A stretch of DNA of 64,000 nt, from assembly GCF_001866645.1 (NCBI RefSeq), contig NZ_MLYP01000030.1, positions 18,607 to 82,606 on the forward strand. Reading direction: 5' to 3'. The notes under the pieces are model-generated. The model ran no database searches and was not told the DNA's origin. It saw only the letters and a list, made by a program, of their open reading frames with translations. Shown piece after piece: positions 26,831-35,024 of this stretch (within the stretch, counting starts at the first letter, position 1; each line of letters starts with the position of its first letter). Origin of the DNA: Streptomyces colonosanans (GTDB lineage: Bacteria; Actinomycetota; Actinomycetes; Streptomycetales; Streptomycetaceae). A program made the position numbers and the translations under genes.

Positions 26831-27175
26831 ATGTCGAACACCGAACGGGCATCGAAGGCACCGGGTTCCCCCAAGCAGTCGAAGAACGGCGCGGCGGGTG
26901 GAGGACCGGGTGCGATGGAGGTGCTGCGTCATGCACGCGACCAGTTCACGCAGCTCACCGGCCTGGCCCCCGAGTCCGTGTCGTCCTTCGAACGCACGGA
27001 GAACGGCTGGGCGCTGGAGATCGAGGTCCTGGAGCTTTCCCGGATCCCCGACACCATGAGCCTGATCGCGAGTTACGAGGTGGAGCTCACCGCGGACGGT
27101 GAGCTCGCCGGCTACCGGCGCGTTCGCCGCTACGAACGCGGGAGGGCCGACTTGCAGCGGCCGGCCGGTCGCTAG
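26831..27175 (+). CDS. gvpO: Gas vesicle protein GvpO
   Basis: 114 residues from the ATG at 26831 (GGGAGG five bases upstream). The first 35 residues are a low-complexity, lysine/glycine-rich tail. The remainder is the GvpO domain, a segment predicted to form a helix and a beta-sheet (EVLRHARDQFTQLTGL, then GWALEIEVLELSRIPDT and LIASYEVELTADGEL). GvpO is an accessory protein needed for, or influencing, vesicle formation in haloarchaea and actinobacteria. It is first in the operon, as in other Streptomyces gvp clusters. Confidence 0.92.
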   Translation: MSNTERASKAPGSPKQSKNGAAGGGPGAMEVLRHARDQFTQLTGLAPESVSSFERTENGWALEIEVLELSRIPDTMSLIASYEVELTADGELAGYRRVRRYERGRADLQRPAGR

Positions 27176-27224
27176 CAGACCGCACTCCCGCGCACATCCC
27201 CACAGACAAGGAGGCGCGGTCGGC

Positions 27225-27644
27225 ATGACCGTTGTCCCGGCACCGCAGACCGGAGGAGGCGGCACCGGCGGACTGTACGACGTCCTGGAGCTCGTTCTCG
27301 ACCGAGGGCTCGTCATCGACGCGTTCATCCGTGTCTCGCTCGTCGGCATCGAGATTCTGAAGATCGACATACGGGTCGTCGTGGCAAGCGTCGATACCTA
27401 TATGCGCTTCGCCGAGGCGTGCAACCGGCTCGATCTGGAGGCCGGTCCGCATAGGCGCCCCGGACTTCCCGACCTGGTCGGCGAGATCACCGAGTCCGGC
27501 GCGCGGGGCAAGGCGAAGGGTGCTCTGACCGGCGCCGCACAGACGTTCTCCGATGCCTTCAAACAGGCCCGTGAGGAGGCCCAGGGCGAGGCAGGGCCGC
27601 GGGCGCACAAGACGCCCAGCCACCGGAAGGAGGAGCAGGAGTGA
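27225..27644 (+). CDS. gvpA: Gas vesicle structural protein GvpA
   Basis: 139 residues from the ATG at 27225, preceded by AAGGAGG. The conserved GvpA core occupies residues 18-75 (LYDVLELVLDRGLVIDAFIR, then VSLVGIEILKIDIRVVVASV), which forms the wall ribs of the vesicle shell. The remaining 65 residues are a longer, charged C-terminal tail than in cyanobacterial GvpA (about 70 residues in all), a feature of the actinobacterial versions. Its stop overlaps the gvpF start. Confidence 0.93.
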   Translation: MTVVPAPQTGGGGTGGLYDVLELVLDRGLVIDAFIRVSLVGIEILKIDIRVVVASVDTYMRFAEACNRLDLEAGPHRRPGLPDLVGEITESGARGKAKGALTGAAQTFSDAFKQAREEAQGEAGPRAHKTPSHRKEEQE

Positions 27645-28411
27645 GCACGTACGTCTACGGCATCGCCGCCAGCTCGCACCCCTCGCTCCCCAAGGACATG
27701 GGCGGGGTCGGTGATCCGCCATGCCCGGTCAGGGTCCTGGAGGAAGGCGAGTTGGTGGCGATCGTCAGCGACGCCCCCGAGGGGCTGCGGCCCAAGCGCA
27801 GGGACCTGCTCGCCCACCAGAACGTGCTTGGCGAGGCGGGCGCGGGCGGCCCCGTGCTGCCCATGCGGTTCGGCAGCGTGGCCCCGGACGACACCTCTGT
27901 CACCGAGGTGCTCGCCGAGCGTGCCGAGCACTACCTGGAGCGGCTGACGGCCCTGGAGGGCAGGGTCGAGTACAACGTCAAGGCCACCCACGATGAAGAG
28001 TCGGTGCTGCACCTGGTGATGGGGCAGAACCCTCGGGTGCGAGCCCTGGCGGAGGCCAACCAGAAGGCCGGGGGCGGTAGCCACGAGGAACGGATGCGGC
28101 TGGGCGAGATGGTCGCCGTGGCGGTCCAGGGCCTCGAGGCGTCGGACGCCGTGGAACTCCAGCGCGAGCTGGGCCCGGCTGCCGAGGCCGTCAGTGCCGG
28201 ACCCGAGTCCCATGGCTGGCTGGCCAATCTCTCCTTCCTGGTCGCTCGCGACTCCGCTGAGGAGTTCCTGGCCGCCGTGGAGGAGTCCCGTAAGAACCAC
28301 CCGCACCTCGATCTGCGGGTCAACGGCCCGCTGCCGCCGTACAGCTTCGTCGAGCCCGGCCCCGCCGAGCCCACCGGGACCGCGATCGGCACGGCCATGA
28401 GTGAGGAGTGA
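27641..28411 (+). CDS. gvpF: Gas vesicle protein GvpF
   Basis: 256 residues from a GTG that overlaps the gvpA stop (GTGA). Typical GvpF/L start TYVYGIAAS, then VGDPPCPVRVLEEGELVAIV and the PVLPMRFGSVAPD segment. The C-terminal half is alpha/beta (SFLVARDSAEEFLAAVE, NGPLPPYSFVE). GvpF is a minor vesicle protein that interacts with GvpA during assembly. Confidence 0.93.
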   Translation: MSTYVYGIAASSHPSLPKDMGGVGDPPCPVRVLEEGELVAIVSDAPEGLRPKRRDLLAHQNVLGEAGAGGPVLPMRFGSVAPDDTSVTEVLAERAEHYLERLTALEGRVEYNVKATHDEESVLHLVMGQNPRVRALAEANQKAGGGSHEERMRLGEMVAVAVQGLEASDAVELQRELGPAAEAVSAGPESHGWLANLSFLVARDSAEEFLAAVEESRKNHPHLDLRVNGPLPPYSFVEPGPAEPTGTAIGTAMSEE

Positions 28412-28414
28412 CCC

Positions 28415-28675
28415 ATGGGACTGCTCAAGGAGGTCCTGCTGCTGCCGTTCGCGCCGGCGCGCGGCAGCCTGTGGGCGATCCGGCAGGTGATCGCCGAGGC
28501 CGAGCGGCAGTACTACGACCCGGTGACCGTCCGGACCGAACTCGCCCTTCTTGAGCGCCGTCTTGAGGAGGGCGACATCACCGAGGAGGAGTTCGACCGC
28601 GAGGAGGACGCACTGCTGGACCGGCTGGAGATCGGTCTGGGTCGTACATCGTCAACCAGTGACGGGACGGCATGA
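28415..28675 (+). CDS. gvpG: Gas vesicle protein GvpG
   Basis: 86 residues, starting four bases after gvpF. A hydrophobic N-terminal helix (MGLLKEVLLLPFAPARG) is followed by a charged two-helix segment (ALLERRLEEGDITEEEFDR), as in the GvpG family. It is an assembly accessory. Its stop overlaps the gvpY start (ATGA, 28672-28675). Confidence 0.92.
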   Translation: MGLLKEVLLLPFAPARGSLWAIRQVIAEAERQYYDPVTVRTELALLERRLEEGDITEEEFDREEDALLDRLEIGLGRTSSTSDGTA

Positions 28676-29295
28676 TGAACCGAGTGGCACTGGGCCTCGC
28701 GATAGGGGCTGGGTACGTCCTTGGGCGTGCCAAGAAAATGAAGCTCGCCCTCGCCGTGGGCACGTTGGTCGCCGGAAAACGCCTGCAGCTCGACCCGCGG
28801 GCGCTTGCGCGCCTGGTCGACGAGCAACTGCTGAACAATCCGGAGCTCAAGGAGATCGGCGACCAGCTGCGCGAGGACCTGCGCGGCGTCGGCTCGGCTG
28901 CCTCCGGCGCGCTGGTGGAGAAGCAGATCGAGGGCCTCGCCGACCGGCTGCACGACCGTACCGAGCGGGTGCGTGAGCAGCTCTCCGACGTCGTACCGGA
29001 GCCATCGCTGCGGTCCGAGGGCGAAGAGACCGAGGAGGGCCGGGCCGAGGAGACCGGCAGCGACAACGCGGCCCGTGGGGCGTCCGAGGCGGAGTCGGCC
29101 CCGCGCAGGAAACCGGCGCCGGAGGCCCCGTCCGGGAAGCGGCATGTGAGGGCACGCGATCAGCAGGGTGCGGGCACGAGGACCGCCAGGAAGGCCGCGA
29201 AGGCCGCCCGGACGGCCACCTCGAAGAAACCCGCCGATGCGCAAGGCGGTGTGGCTCGCACTATCCGTGGCCCGGCAGGTGAAGGGAGGCGGTGA
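28672..29295 (+). CDS. gvpY: Gas vesicle-associated protein GvpY
   Basis: 207 residues. A glycine/lysine-rich hydrophobic start (ALGLAIGAGYVLGRAKKMKL) leads into an amphipathic region (LARLVDEQLLNNPELKEIG) and then a long low-complexity tail rich in E, A, R and K (about 115-207). The name follows from its place between gvpG and the SRPBCC gene in the Streptomyces order; the sequence itself gives no biochemical role. Coupled to both neighbours by overlaps. Confidence 0.82.
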   Translation: MMNRVALGLAIGAGYVLGRAKKMKLALAVGTLVAGKRLQLDPRALARLVDEQLLNNPELKEIGDQLREDLRGVGSAASGALVEKQIEGLADRLHDRTERVREQLSDVVPEPSLRSEGEETEEGRAEETGSDNAARGASEAESAPRRKPAPEAPSGKRHVRARDQQGAGTRTARKAAKAARTATSKKPADAQGGVARTIRGPAGEGRR

Positions 29296-30362
29296 CGATG
29301 GCCGACATCGTCGGTGGAGCGACCGACAGCGCGCAGGACCGGCTGTCTCAGGTCGCCCGGGGGGAAGCGGTAGAGCACCTCAAGACGGAGCTGGAGGCCT
29401 ACCTCGCCGCCCAGGCCCAGCGGCTTCTCGTCGGCGTGGGGCGCAAGCTCGGCCAAACCACGGTCAAGCTCAACGACATTGCCGAGGGCAACAGCCCCGG
29501 ACTCGCCCGCCTCGCCCTGGAGGGCGGACGCAAGCTCATCGAGGGCAAGGGCCCCCTGCGCGCCATCCTGGAGGCGGGCGCCGGACGAGCCAAGGAGAGT
29601 GTCGTCGAGGCGCTCGGGAACCTCACCGGCGGCAAGAGCAGGCGGAAGCGCGGCGCGGGCAACAAACCCACCGTCATCATCGAGTCCATCGATGTCGGCG
29701 TGCCGCTGCGCACCGCCTATGACCAGTGGACCCAGTACCAGGACTTCAGCACCTTCGCCAAGGGCGTCAAGAGCGCAAGCCGCGCCGACGACCTCACCTC
29801 CGACTGGCAGCTGAAGGTGTTCTGGTCCAACCGCAGCTGGAAGGCCCGCACCATCGACCAGGTGGCCGACGACCGCATCTCCTGGACGTCCGAGGGCGCC
29901 AAGGGCACGACCAAGGGCGTCGTCTCCTTCCACCCGCTCGCCGAGACCCTCACGCGCATCCTGCTGGTCATCGAGTACTACCCCAAGGGGCTGTTCGAGA
30001 AGACCGGCAACCTCTGGCGCGCGCAGGGCCGCAGGGCACGCCTCGACCTCAAGAACTTCGCCCGCTTCATCACCATCAAGGGCGAGGCGGAGGACAGCTG
30101 GCGCGGTGAGATCCGCGATGGCGAGGTCATATGCACCCACGAGGACGCGCTTGCCGAGGAAGAGGGCGAGGAGCCCGAGTACGAAGAGGAGGGCGAAGGC
30201 GAGGAAACCGAGGAGAAGGAGCCCGTGGAGGAGTCCGAAGCCGAGGAGGCCAACGGGGAGGATCGCGGGGATGCGTACGAGGACACAGGCCGGTACCGGG
30301 AAGAGGGTGATGAGGAAGAGGAGGAGGAAGACGAGCGCGAGGACGAGCGGAGCCTGCGATGA
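29292..30362 (+). CDS. gvpZ: GvpZ, SRPBCC-domain gas vesicle-associated protein
   Basis: 356 residues from the GTG at 29292 overlapping the gvpY stop; an ATG two codons later has GGAGG at ideal spacing and may be the real start. Residues 1-115 are helical. Residues 120-265 form an SRPBCC/polyketide-cyclase-like domain (IIESIDVGVPLRTAYDQWTQ, WSNRSWKARTIDQVADDRIS). Residues 275-356 are an extremely acidic tail. SRPBCC folds bind hydrophobic ligands or partners; the role in vesicles is not known. Stop overlaps gvpJ. Confidence 0.85.
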   Translation: MTMADIVGGATDSAQDRLSQVARGEAVEHLKTELEAYLAAQAQRLLVGVGRKLGQTTVKLNDIAEGNSPGLARLALEGGRKLIEGKGPLRAILEAGAGRAKESVVEALGNLTGGKSRRKRGAGNKPTVIIESIDVGVPLRTAYDQWTQYQDFSTFAKGVKSASRADDLTSDWQLKVFWSNRSWKARTIDQVADDRISWTSEGAKGTTKGVVSFHPLAETLTRILLVIEYYPKGLFEKTGNLWRAQGRRARLDLKNFARFITIKGEAEDSWRGEIRDGEVICTHEDALAEEEGEEPEYEEEGEGEETEEKEPVEESEAEEANGEDRGDAYEDTGRYREEGDEEEEEEDEREDERSLR

Positions 30363-30715
30363 CCATGCCCACCAGGCTTCCGTCCCCCTACGAAGGCCCC
30401 AGCAGCAGCGCCAACCTCGCCGACATCCTTGAACGGGTGCTCGACAAGGGCGTGGTGATCGCGGGGGATATCCGGATCGATCTGCTCGACATCGAACTGC
30501 TCACCATCAAGCTGCGGCTGATCATCGCCTCCGTCGACAAGGCGAAGGAGATGGGCATCGACTGGTGGGAGGACGACCCGGCGCTCTCCTCCCGCGCCCG
30601 ACGCCAGGAACTCGCCCGGGAAAACGCCGAGTTGCGCGCGCGTCTGGAGCGAATGGAGGCCATCAGCGGTGAGGAGGAGTTGGAGCGTGCGCGGGAGGGG
30701 AGGGAGCGATCGTGA
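30359..30715 (+). CDS. gvpJ: Gas vesicle protein GvpJ (GvpA paralogue)
   Basis: 118 residues. The GvpA-like core (LADILERVLDKGVVIAGDIR, then IDLLDIELLTIKLRLIIASV) occupies residues 20-62. A DWWEDDPAL motif and a short coiled-coil (RQELARENAELRARLERME) follow, which separates J from A. GvpJ is a minor shell component thought to act at vesicle tips or in nucleation. ATGA overlap upstream, GTGA overlap downstream. Confidence 0.9.
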   Translation: MTMPTRLPSPYEGPSSSANLADILERVLDKGVVIAGDIRIDLLDIELLTIKLRLIIASVDKAKEMGIDWWEDDPALSSRARRQELARENAELRARLERMEAISGEEELERAREGRERS

Positions 30716-31485
30716 GCGCCTTGCGGTACGTCTATGCCCTCTGCCGCCCCTTCAGTGCCCCGCTCCAGCATCCCCTGACGGGGGTCGGGGGAGCCCCCGC
30801 TCGGCAAGTGGAGCACCACGGCCTCGTCGCCGTCGTCAGCCAGGTCCCGGAGGAGGACTTCGCCGAGGAGCCGCTGAAGGCGCACCTTGAGGACCTGGAC
30901 TGGCTCACCGCCACGGCCCGCGCCCACCAGAAGGTCATCGACGCGCTCTCCGGTGTCACCACTCCGCTGCCGCTGCGGCTGGCCACCGTGTTCCGGGACG
31001 ACAGCGGTGTCCGGGTGATGATCGAGGAACGCAAGGACGACCTCCGGCGCGCCCTCGACCGAGTCGAAGGACGCGTCGAATGGGGTGTCAAGGTCTACAT
31101 AGACGATCGCGAAACGGATACGGCCGAAAGCGACTCCCCCGCCGGGAAGGCTACTTCTGGACGGGACTACCTCCGGCAACGTCGCACACGCACGATGGCG
31201 CATGAGGAAATGTGGGAGAAGGTCGAGGAATTCGCTCGCCGGCTGCATGGAACACTTTCCTCGCACGCCGAGGAGTCCCGACTGCACGCTCCGCAGAACT
31301 CCGTCCTCTCCCGAGCCTCCGGGCGCAATGTACTCAATGCGGCCTATCTGGTGGCACGGAGCAGTTCCGAGGAGTTCGTGGAACTGGTGGGTCGCACCGG
31401 GGACGACACCCCGGGAATCCGGGTCGAACTCACTGGCCCCTGGGCCGCCTACTCGTTCACCGGGCTGATGGAAGGAGAGACGTGA
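30712..31485 (+). CDS. gvpL: Gas vesicle protein GvpL (GvpF/L family)
   Basis: 257 residues, GTG start overlapping gvpJ. The N-terminus RYVYALCRPF and LTGVGGAPARQVEHHGLVAV correspond to GvpF, as do LPLRLATVFRDD and the C-terminal AAYLVARSSSEEFVELVG. A charged insertion around residues 125-165 is specific to this paralogue. It is an accessory structural protein that binds other Gvp components. Confidence 0.92.
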   Translation: MSALRYVYALCRPFSAPLQHPLTGVGGAPARQVEHHGLVAVVSQVPEEDFAEEPLKAHLEDLDWLTATARAHQKVIDALSGVTTPLPLRLATVFRDDSGVRVMIEERKDDLRRALDRVEGRVEWGVKVYIDDRETDTAESDSPAGKATSGRDYLRQRRTRTMAHEEMWEKVEEFARRLHGTLSSHAEESRLHAPQNSVLSRASGRNVLNAAYLVARSSSEEFVELVGRTGDDTPGIRVELTGPWAAYSFTGLMEGET

Positions 31486-31676
31486 CCGTCGTCGAACGCC
31501 GGGAGGTCGCCCTCGTCGACCTGCTCGACCGGCTGCTCGCGGGTGGAGTCGTGATCACCGGCGATATCACGTTGCGCATCGCGGACGTCGACCTCGTCCG
31601 CATCGATCTCAACGCCCTGATCAGCTCGGTCAACGCCCACGTTCCCTCGCCCTGGCCGGAGACCTCACGACTATGA
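31482..31676 (+). CDS. gvpS: Gas vesicle protein GvpS (short GvpA-like)
   Basis: 64 residues from a GTG with GGAGAG just upstream, overlapping the gvpL stop. It is almost only a GvpA-type core: LVDLLDRLLAGGVVITGDIT and RIADVDLVRIDLNALISSV. The position matches gvpS of Streptomyces clusters. Its stop overlaps the gvpK start (ATGA, 31673-31676). Confidence 0.88.
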   Translation: MTVVERREVALVDLLDRLLAGGVVITGDITLRIADVDLVRIDLNALISSVNAHVPSPWPETSRL

Positions 31677-31972
31677 CCGACAGGACGCCTCGCAGGCCCC
31701 GCAATCGGCTGGACCTGGAGCCCGACACCGTAGAGCGAGACCTGGTCAAGCTGGTGCTGACCGTCGTCGAACTGATCCGCCAACTGATGGAGCGCCAAGC
31801 GGTGCGCCGCTTCGACACGGGCGAACTGACGGAGGAGCAGGAAGAGCGGATCGGGCTCACGCTCATGCTCCTGGAGGACCGCATGGCCGAACTACGCGAG
31901 CGCTACGGACTTCGGCCCGAGGACCTGAATTTGGACCTCGGACCGCTCGGACCCTTGCTTCCGCGTGACTGA
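31673..31972 (+). CDS. gvpK: Gas vesicle protein GvpK
   Basis: 99 residues, a single GvpK domain (LDLEPDTVERDLVKLVLTVV, LIRQLMERQAVRRFDTGEL, ERIGLTLMLLEDRMAELRER). GvpK is an essential accessory in studied systems. It is the last gene of the operon. The 140 bases that follow contain no clear terminator. Confidence 0.93.
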   Translation: MTDRTPRRPRNRLDLEPDTVERDLVKLVLTVVELIRQLMERQAVRRFDTGELTEEQEERIGLTLMLLEDRMAELRERYGLRPEDLNLDLGPLGPLLPRD

Positions 31973-32112
31973 CCGCCGGGGATCACGGGGGGCCCGGTGA
32001 GGATGACACTGACCAGAGAATCGACCTCCCGAGCTGTGCGGGTCACAGTCTCTCGGAATTACGAGTCTCCCGTTGCGGGAGGGGACAACGTTCGAGGGGT
32101 GCAGGGGCCCGG

Positions 32113-32442
32113 TCAGCTGTCCGCCGGTTGGCGGCCGTGCTGTGCGTCGCGCCGTGCGAGCAGGGCGAGCAGATCGGAGACGGTCAGGCCCTCCTCGGCT
32201 GGATGCCGCAGGAGGGTGCCCGGTTCGATGCGGTAGGTGTTGGAGCGCCCCTCCCGGGTGTGGCTGAGGTAACCGTCGTGCTCCAGATCAGAAATGATCT
32301 TCTGGACGGCCCGCTCCGTCAGCCGGCAGTGAGCCGCGATGTCACGGATGCGGGTGGTCTGGTCCTCGGCGATCGCGACCAGCACACGTGCGTGGTTGGT
32401 GAGGAACGTCCACCCGATATGCGACTCAGGCACTCCAGCCAT
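32113..32442 (-). CDS. Winged-helix transcriptional regulator
   Basis: 109 residues from an ATG at 32442 (an earlier ATG at 32469 is possible). A winged helix-turn-helix fills most of the protein: HARVLVAIAEDQTTRIRDIA, CRLTERAVQKIISDLEHDGY, and the wing LSHTREGRSNTYRIE. The type is common in actinobacteria as a single-domain MarR/ArsR-like protein. It converges on gvpK and is divergent from the STAS-ANTAR gene, so it may control either. Confidence 0.85.
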   Translation of the reverse strand: MAGVPESHIGWTFLTNHARVLVAIAEDQTTRIRDIAAHCRLTERAVQKIISDLEHDGYLSHTREGRSNTYRIEPGTLLRHPAEEGLTVSDLLALLARRDAQHGRQPADS

Positions 32443-32576
32443 ACCTCGAGAATAGGCGCCGACATTCATGAACACAAAAAGGCGAAACAGAATTCCTGTA
32501 ACTCTTGACATCTGATGTATGAGAGGTCGAACCTGACAAAAGGGGGTGTGCGGGTGGAAGAGCTCGGGAGGCTGAC

Positions 32577-33398
32577 ATGGCGAAGCGCCTACTCCCCCAG
32601 TCCGATCAGCCGTGCAGGGCTGCCCCGCACACGGTGCGGGTCTCCCCGCCGTCGCCCCTTCTGCCTCCCTGCCTGACGGTGGAGACGCATGGCACAGGGG
32701 ACCGGACGGCTGTCCTGGTGTCGGGTGAACTCGACATCGGCACGGAGCAGGTGCTGCGGGATGCTTTGCACAACGCGCTGCGCTGCTCGGCGAGCGGCGT
32801 CGATCTCGATCTTGCCGGAGTGGATTTCTGTGACTGCTCCGGCCTCAACGTCCTGCTGTGCGTGCGCCGCCGGGCTCTGCGCGAAGCCAAGACCCTCGTG
32901 CTCACCGCGACCGGTCCCGCGGTCGAGAGGCTGCTCTCGCTTACCGGTACGCGCTGTCTGTTCGACCTGGCCGGGACCGTGACGGACGGCTATGCCAGGT
33001 GCTCCCGGGAGGGACGCGCCGCTTCGGCGCAGGGCAAGCGGCCCGACGATACCGACTGGGACCTGCGTATCGAACTCGTCCAGCTCAGGCGCGCCATGCA
33101 GACCCGGACGGTGATCGACCTGGCTCGCGGGGTCCTCATGGCCTCGTTCGCTCTGAGCGCTCAGGATGCCTGGAGCGTGCTGGTCACCGTTTCCCAGAAG
33201 ACCAACACCAAACTGCACCGGGTCGCTCAGGACCTGGTGGAAGCCGTGGCGGGCGATGCCGCGCCCGGACCGGTACGACAGGAACTGGCGACCGCGCTCT
33301 GCGGGCTTCGGGAGACCGGTTCGAGCCACGGCACGGACAAGGACTGCAAGGGCGGGGGAGAAGGCGGCCGGACACGGAAGCCTGCTCAGTCCACGTGA
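32577..33398 (+). CDS. STAS-ANTAR two-domain regulator
   Basis: 273 residues, ATG with GGGAGG five bases upstream. Residues 32-130 are a STAS anti-sigma-factor-antagonist domain (VETHGTGDRTAVLVSGELDI, GVDFCDCSGLNVLLCV). The CDCSGL segment contains the serine that is phosphorylated in such antagonists. Residues 160-220 are an ANTAR RNA-binding domain (LRRAMQTRTVIDLARGVLMA, FALSAQDAWSVLVTVSQKTN). ANTAR proteins bind paired hairpins in mRNA leaders to prevent termination. The combination links sigma-factor partner switching with antitermination; its target is unknown, but the neighbouring gas vesicle operon is a candidate. Confidence 0.88.
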   Translation: MAKRLLPQSDQPCRAAPHTVRVSPPSPLLPPCLTVETHGTGDRTAVLVSGELDIGTEQVLRDALHNALRCSASGVDLDLAGVDFCDCSGLNVLLCVRRRALREAKTLVLTATGPAVERLLSLTGTRCLFDLAGTVTDGYARCSREGRAASAQGKRPDDTDWDLRIELVQLRRAMQTRTVIDLARGVLMASFALSAQDAWSVLVTVSQKTNTKLHRVAQDLVEAVAGDAAPGPVRQELATALCGLRETGSSHGTDKDCKGGGEGGRTRKPAQST

Positions 33399-33401
33399 GC
33401 C

Positions 33402-33761
33402 TTCTCTGCTGGTCAGCCTCCGGGCCTCCGCCCTGCTCCTGGCCGAGTTGCTCGCGCCAACGCTGAGCGTCTTCTGGGGCTTGGGCGGTACGGCCAGGCG
33501 CAGTTGAGCTTGGCCGACGATGGCCAGCAGGCCTGCGAGCACGCGCAGCCCGACTGCCACCGTGAGCGTCGCCGCCCACGCGGGCAGCAGCACCAGAGCG
33601 GCGGCCGCCGCCGCGGCAAGCGCGATCAGAGGACGCACGCCCGCCGGGCGGTCGCGCACCAGGGTGCGCTGGTTGCTCGCGGGCCTCGCTTCGATCGTCC
33701 CGGCCACGGTGCTCCGCCTCCTCTCGCGAGTGTGCAGCCTGCCCGGCCATCTGAGATCCAC
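33402..33761 (-). CDS. Possible small membrane protein
   Basis: The minus strand from an ATG at 33761 encodes a basic start, then two hydrophobic stretches (PLIALAAAAAAALVLLPAWA and VAVGLRVLAGLLAIVG). The frame stays open through the antisense of the STAS-ANTAR gene, so its real end is unclear and the coordinates here cover only the plausible part. No family recognised. It could be a truncated gene. Confidence 0.3.
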
Positions 33762-33772
33762 CGGTGAGTTCC

Positions 33773-34106
33773 TCAGGCTGGTGATGTGCCTCGACCGCGC
33801 AGCAGCGGCAGGTACACCTCGTCGACGATCTCGAGGAGGACCTCGCCGGGTGCGGAAGGAGCGCCGCGTACGACGAATTCGTTGCGCAGCAGGACTATGG
33901 CCACGGCCTGCCGTCGGGCCTCAGCGTTTCGAAGCGGGAGCCGTGGGTGGCAATGTACGTGCGGACCGTGGCCGAGGCGGCCTGGCGGGAATGGGGGCGG
34001 GCGGTAGGAGGACGACTGGTTCTCCGTCCTGCACAGAGAAATCCTTTGCCGAAAGGACGTCTGATTCGTGTCTTTCGGGAAACCCGGCAAGCAGGAGGTT
34101 CGTGTC
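33773..34106. other. Region with a possible minus-strand gene relic
   Basis: On the minus strand 33773-33950 reads RRQAVAIVLLRNEFVVRGAP then GEVLLEIVDEVYLPLLRG, a protein-like helical stretch without a supported start. It may be the tail of a regulator. Nothing else is recognisable before the ribosome site of the next gene. Confidence 0.3.
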
Positions 34107-34277
34107 ATGGTCCCGATCCTGCTGGTTCTTCTGCTGGCTCTGGTCCTCTTCGGTATCGGATTCGCGGTGAAAGTGCTGTGGTGGATTGCGCTCGCGGTGT
34201 TCGTGATCTGGCTGTTGGGATTCCTGTTCGGCCACAATCCCACGGTCGGTGAGCGGCGCCGCTGGTATCGCTGGTGA
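34107..34277 (+). CDS. Small hydrophobic membrane protein
   Basis: 56 residues from an ATG with a perfect AGGAGG eight bases upstream. Two hydrophobic segments (VPILLVLLLALVLFGIGFAV and LWWIALAVFVIWLLGFLFG) are followed by a basic, aromatic end (RRRWYRW). Very similar short hydrophobic proteins are widespread in Streptomyces without known function. The tail should lie in the cytoplasm. From 34278 to 34515 I see no gene. Confidence 0.75.
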   Translation: MVPILLVLLLALVLFGIGFAVKVLWWIALAVFVIWLLGFLFGHNPTVGERRRWYRW

Positions 34278-34515
34278 CCGGGCGGAGCATGCCTCCGTCA
34301 CCGGCTTCCTGGTGATCCACGGCGCACAGATGACGGCGTCGCCCTCACCCTCCGGTCACACCACGAACGCGTGCTCCACAAGGAGCCGTGCCGTGGGGCC
34401 GACCGTTGCGTCGATACCCGCCACGGTTCAGCCCCTGCCGTGTTGGCCCGCGCGGGCGTCAGTCGTGTTCAGACGCGGACTTTCCGACGGCGGTTTGCCG
34501 CGACTGCATTGTTGG

Positions 34516-34866
34516 TTAGGGTGGCAAGTAGAGACGGATTCCGATGCCCTTGGCCAGGGTGATGGACAAGCTGGCGAGTTCGGGGATGCGCAGACTGATG
34601 GCTCCCGCGCGGGCCGAGTCAGACACGACGGGGGGCTCCTTGGTGGGGAGTTGGTGCCAGCAGAAGCCGAAGGCCACGTCGACCAGCTTCACTGGCGTTG
34701 GGTCGCTTGGCCGGAGAAACAACGCCCCGCCGTCGTGAGGCGCGGGCATCAGCAGGTCGATCCGCGGGTCGTTGACCGGTTCGTGGTCCCACGCGGCCTG
34801 GGACATGAACCACTGCCGCGCATGGCAGACAAGAAGGTCACCGAAAGCAGGCCGGGCAGTCTTCAA
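34516..34866 (-). CDS. Hypothetical protein
   Basis: 116 residues. Third codon positions are mostly G or C and the composition is balanced, so it reads like a real gene despite having no clear ribosome site. Segments such as ARQWFMSQAAWDHEPVNDPR and VKLVDVAFGFCWHQLPTKEP, ending GIGIRLYLPP, suggest a small alpha/beta domain. I do not recognise the family. It runs opposite to its neighbours. Confidence 0.45.
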   Translation of the reverse strand: MKTARPAFGDLLVCHARQWFMSQAAWDHEPVNDPRIDLLMPAPHDGGALFLRPSDPTPVKLVDVAFGFCWHQLPTKEPPVVSDSARAGAISLRIPELASLSITLAKGIGIRLYLPP

Positions 34867-35024
34867 GAGGGCCTGGAGCAGGGGAAATGGGAAGCCACTG
34901 ATTCATGGCTGCCCACCGGTCGGATGAAGGGCCGCACTCTCACCCTGCCTCAAGAAGTCAAGATCCGGAACACCATCTGCCGATCACGGCAAAGCACCGC
35001 AGGTCGACCGGACGCGGTGGGCGT

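Noticed and set aside
30770..30807. The GGGGGTCGGGGGAGCCCCC stretch in gvpL, thought at first to be another copy of the 18-mer repeat
   Set aside because: The encoded LTGVGGAPARQVEHHGLVAV aligns with the normal GvpF/L sequence, so it is ordinary coding DNA.
32589..33761. A 390-residue minus-strand protein across the STAS-ANTAR gene
   Set aside because: Only its first 120 residues look like a protein; the rest is antisense to clear STAS and ANTAR domains.
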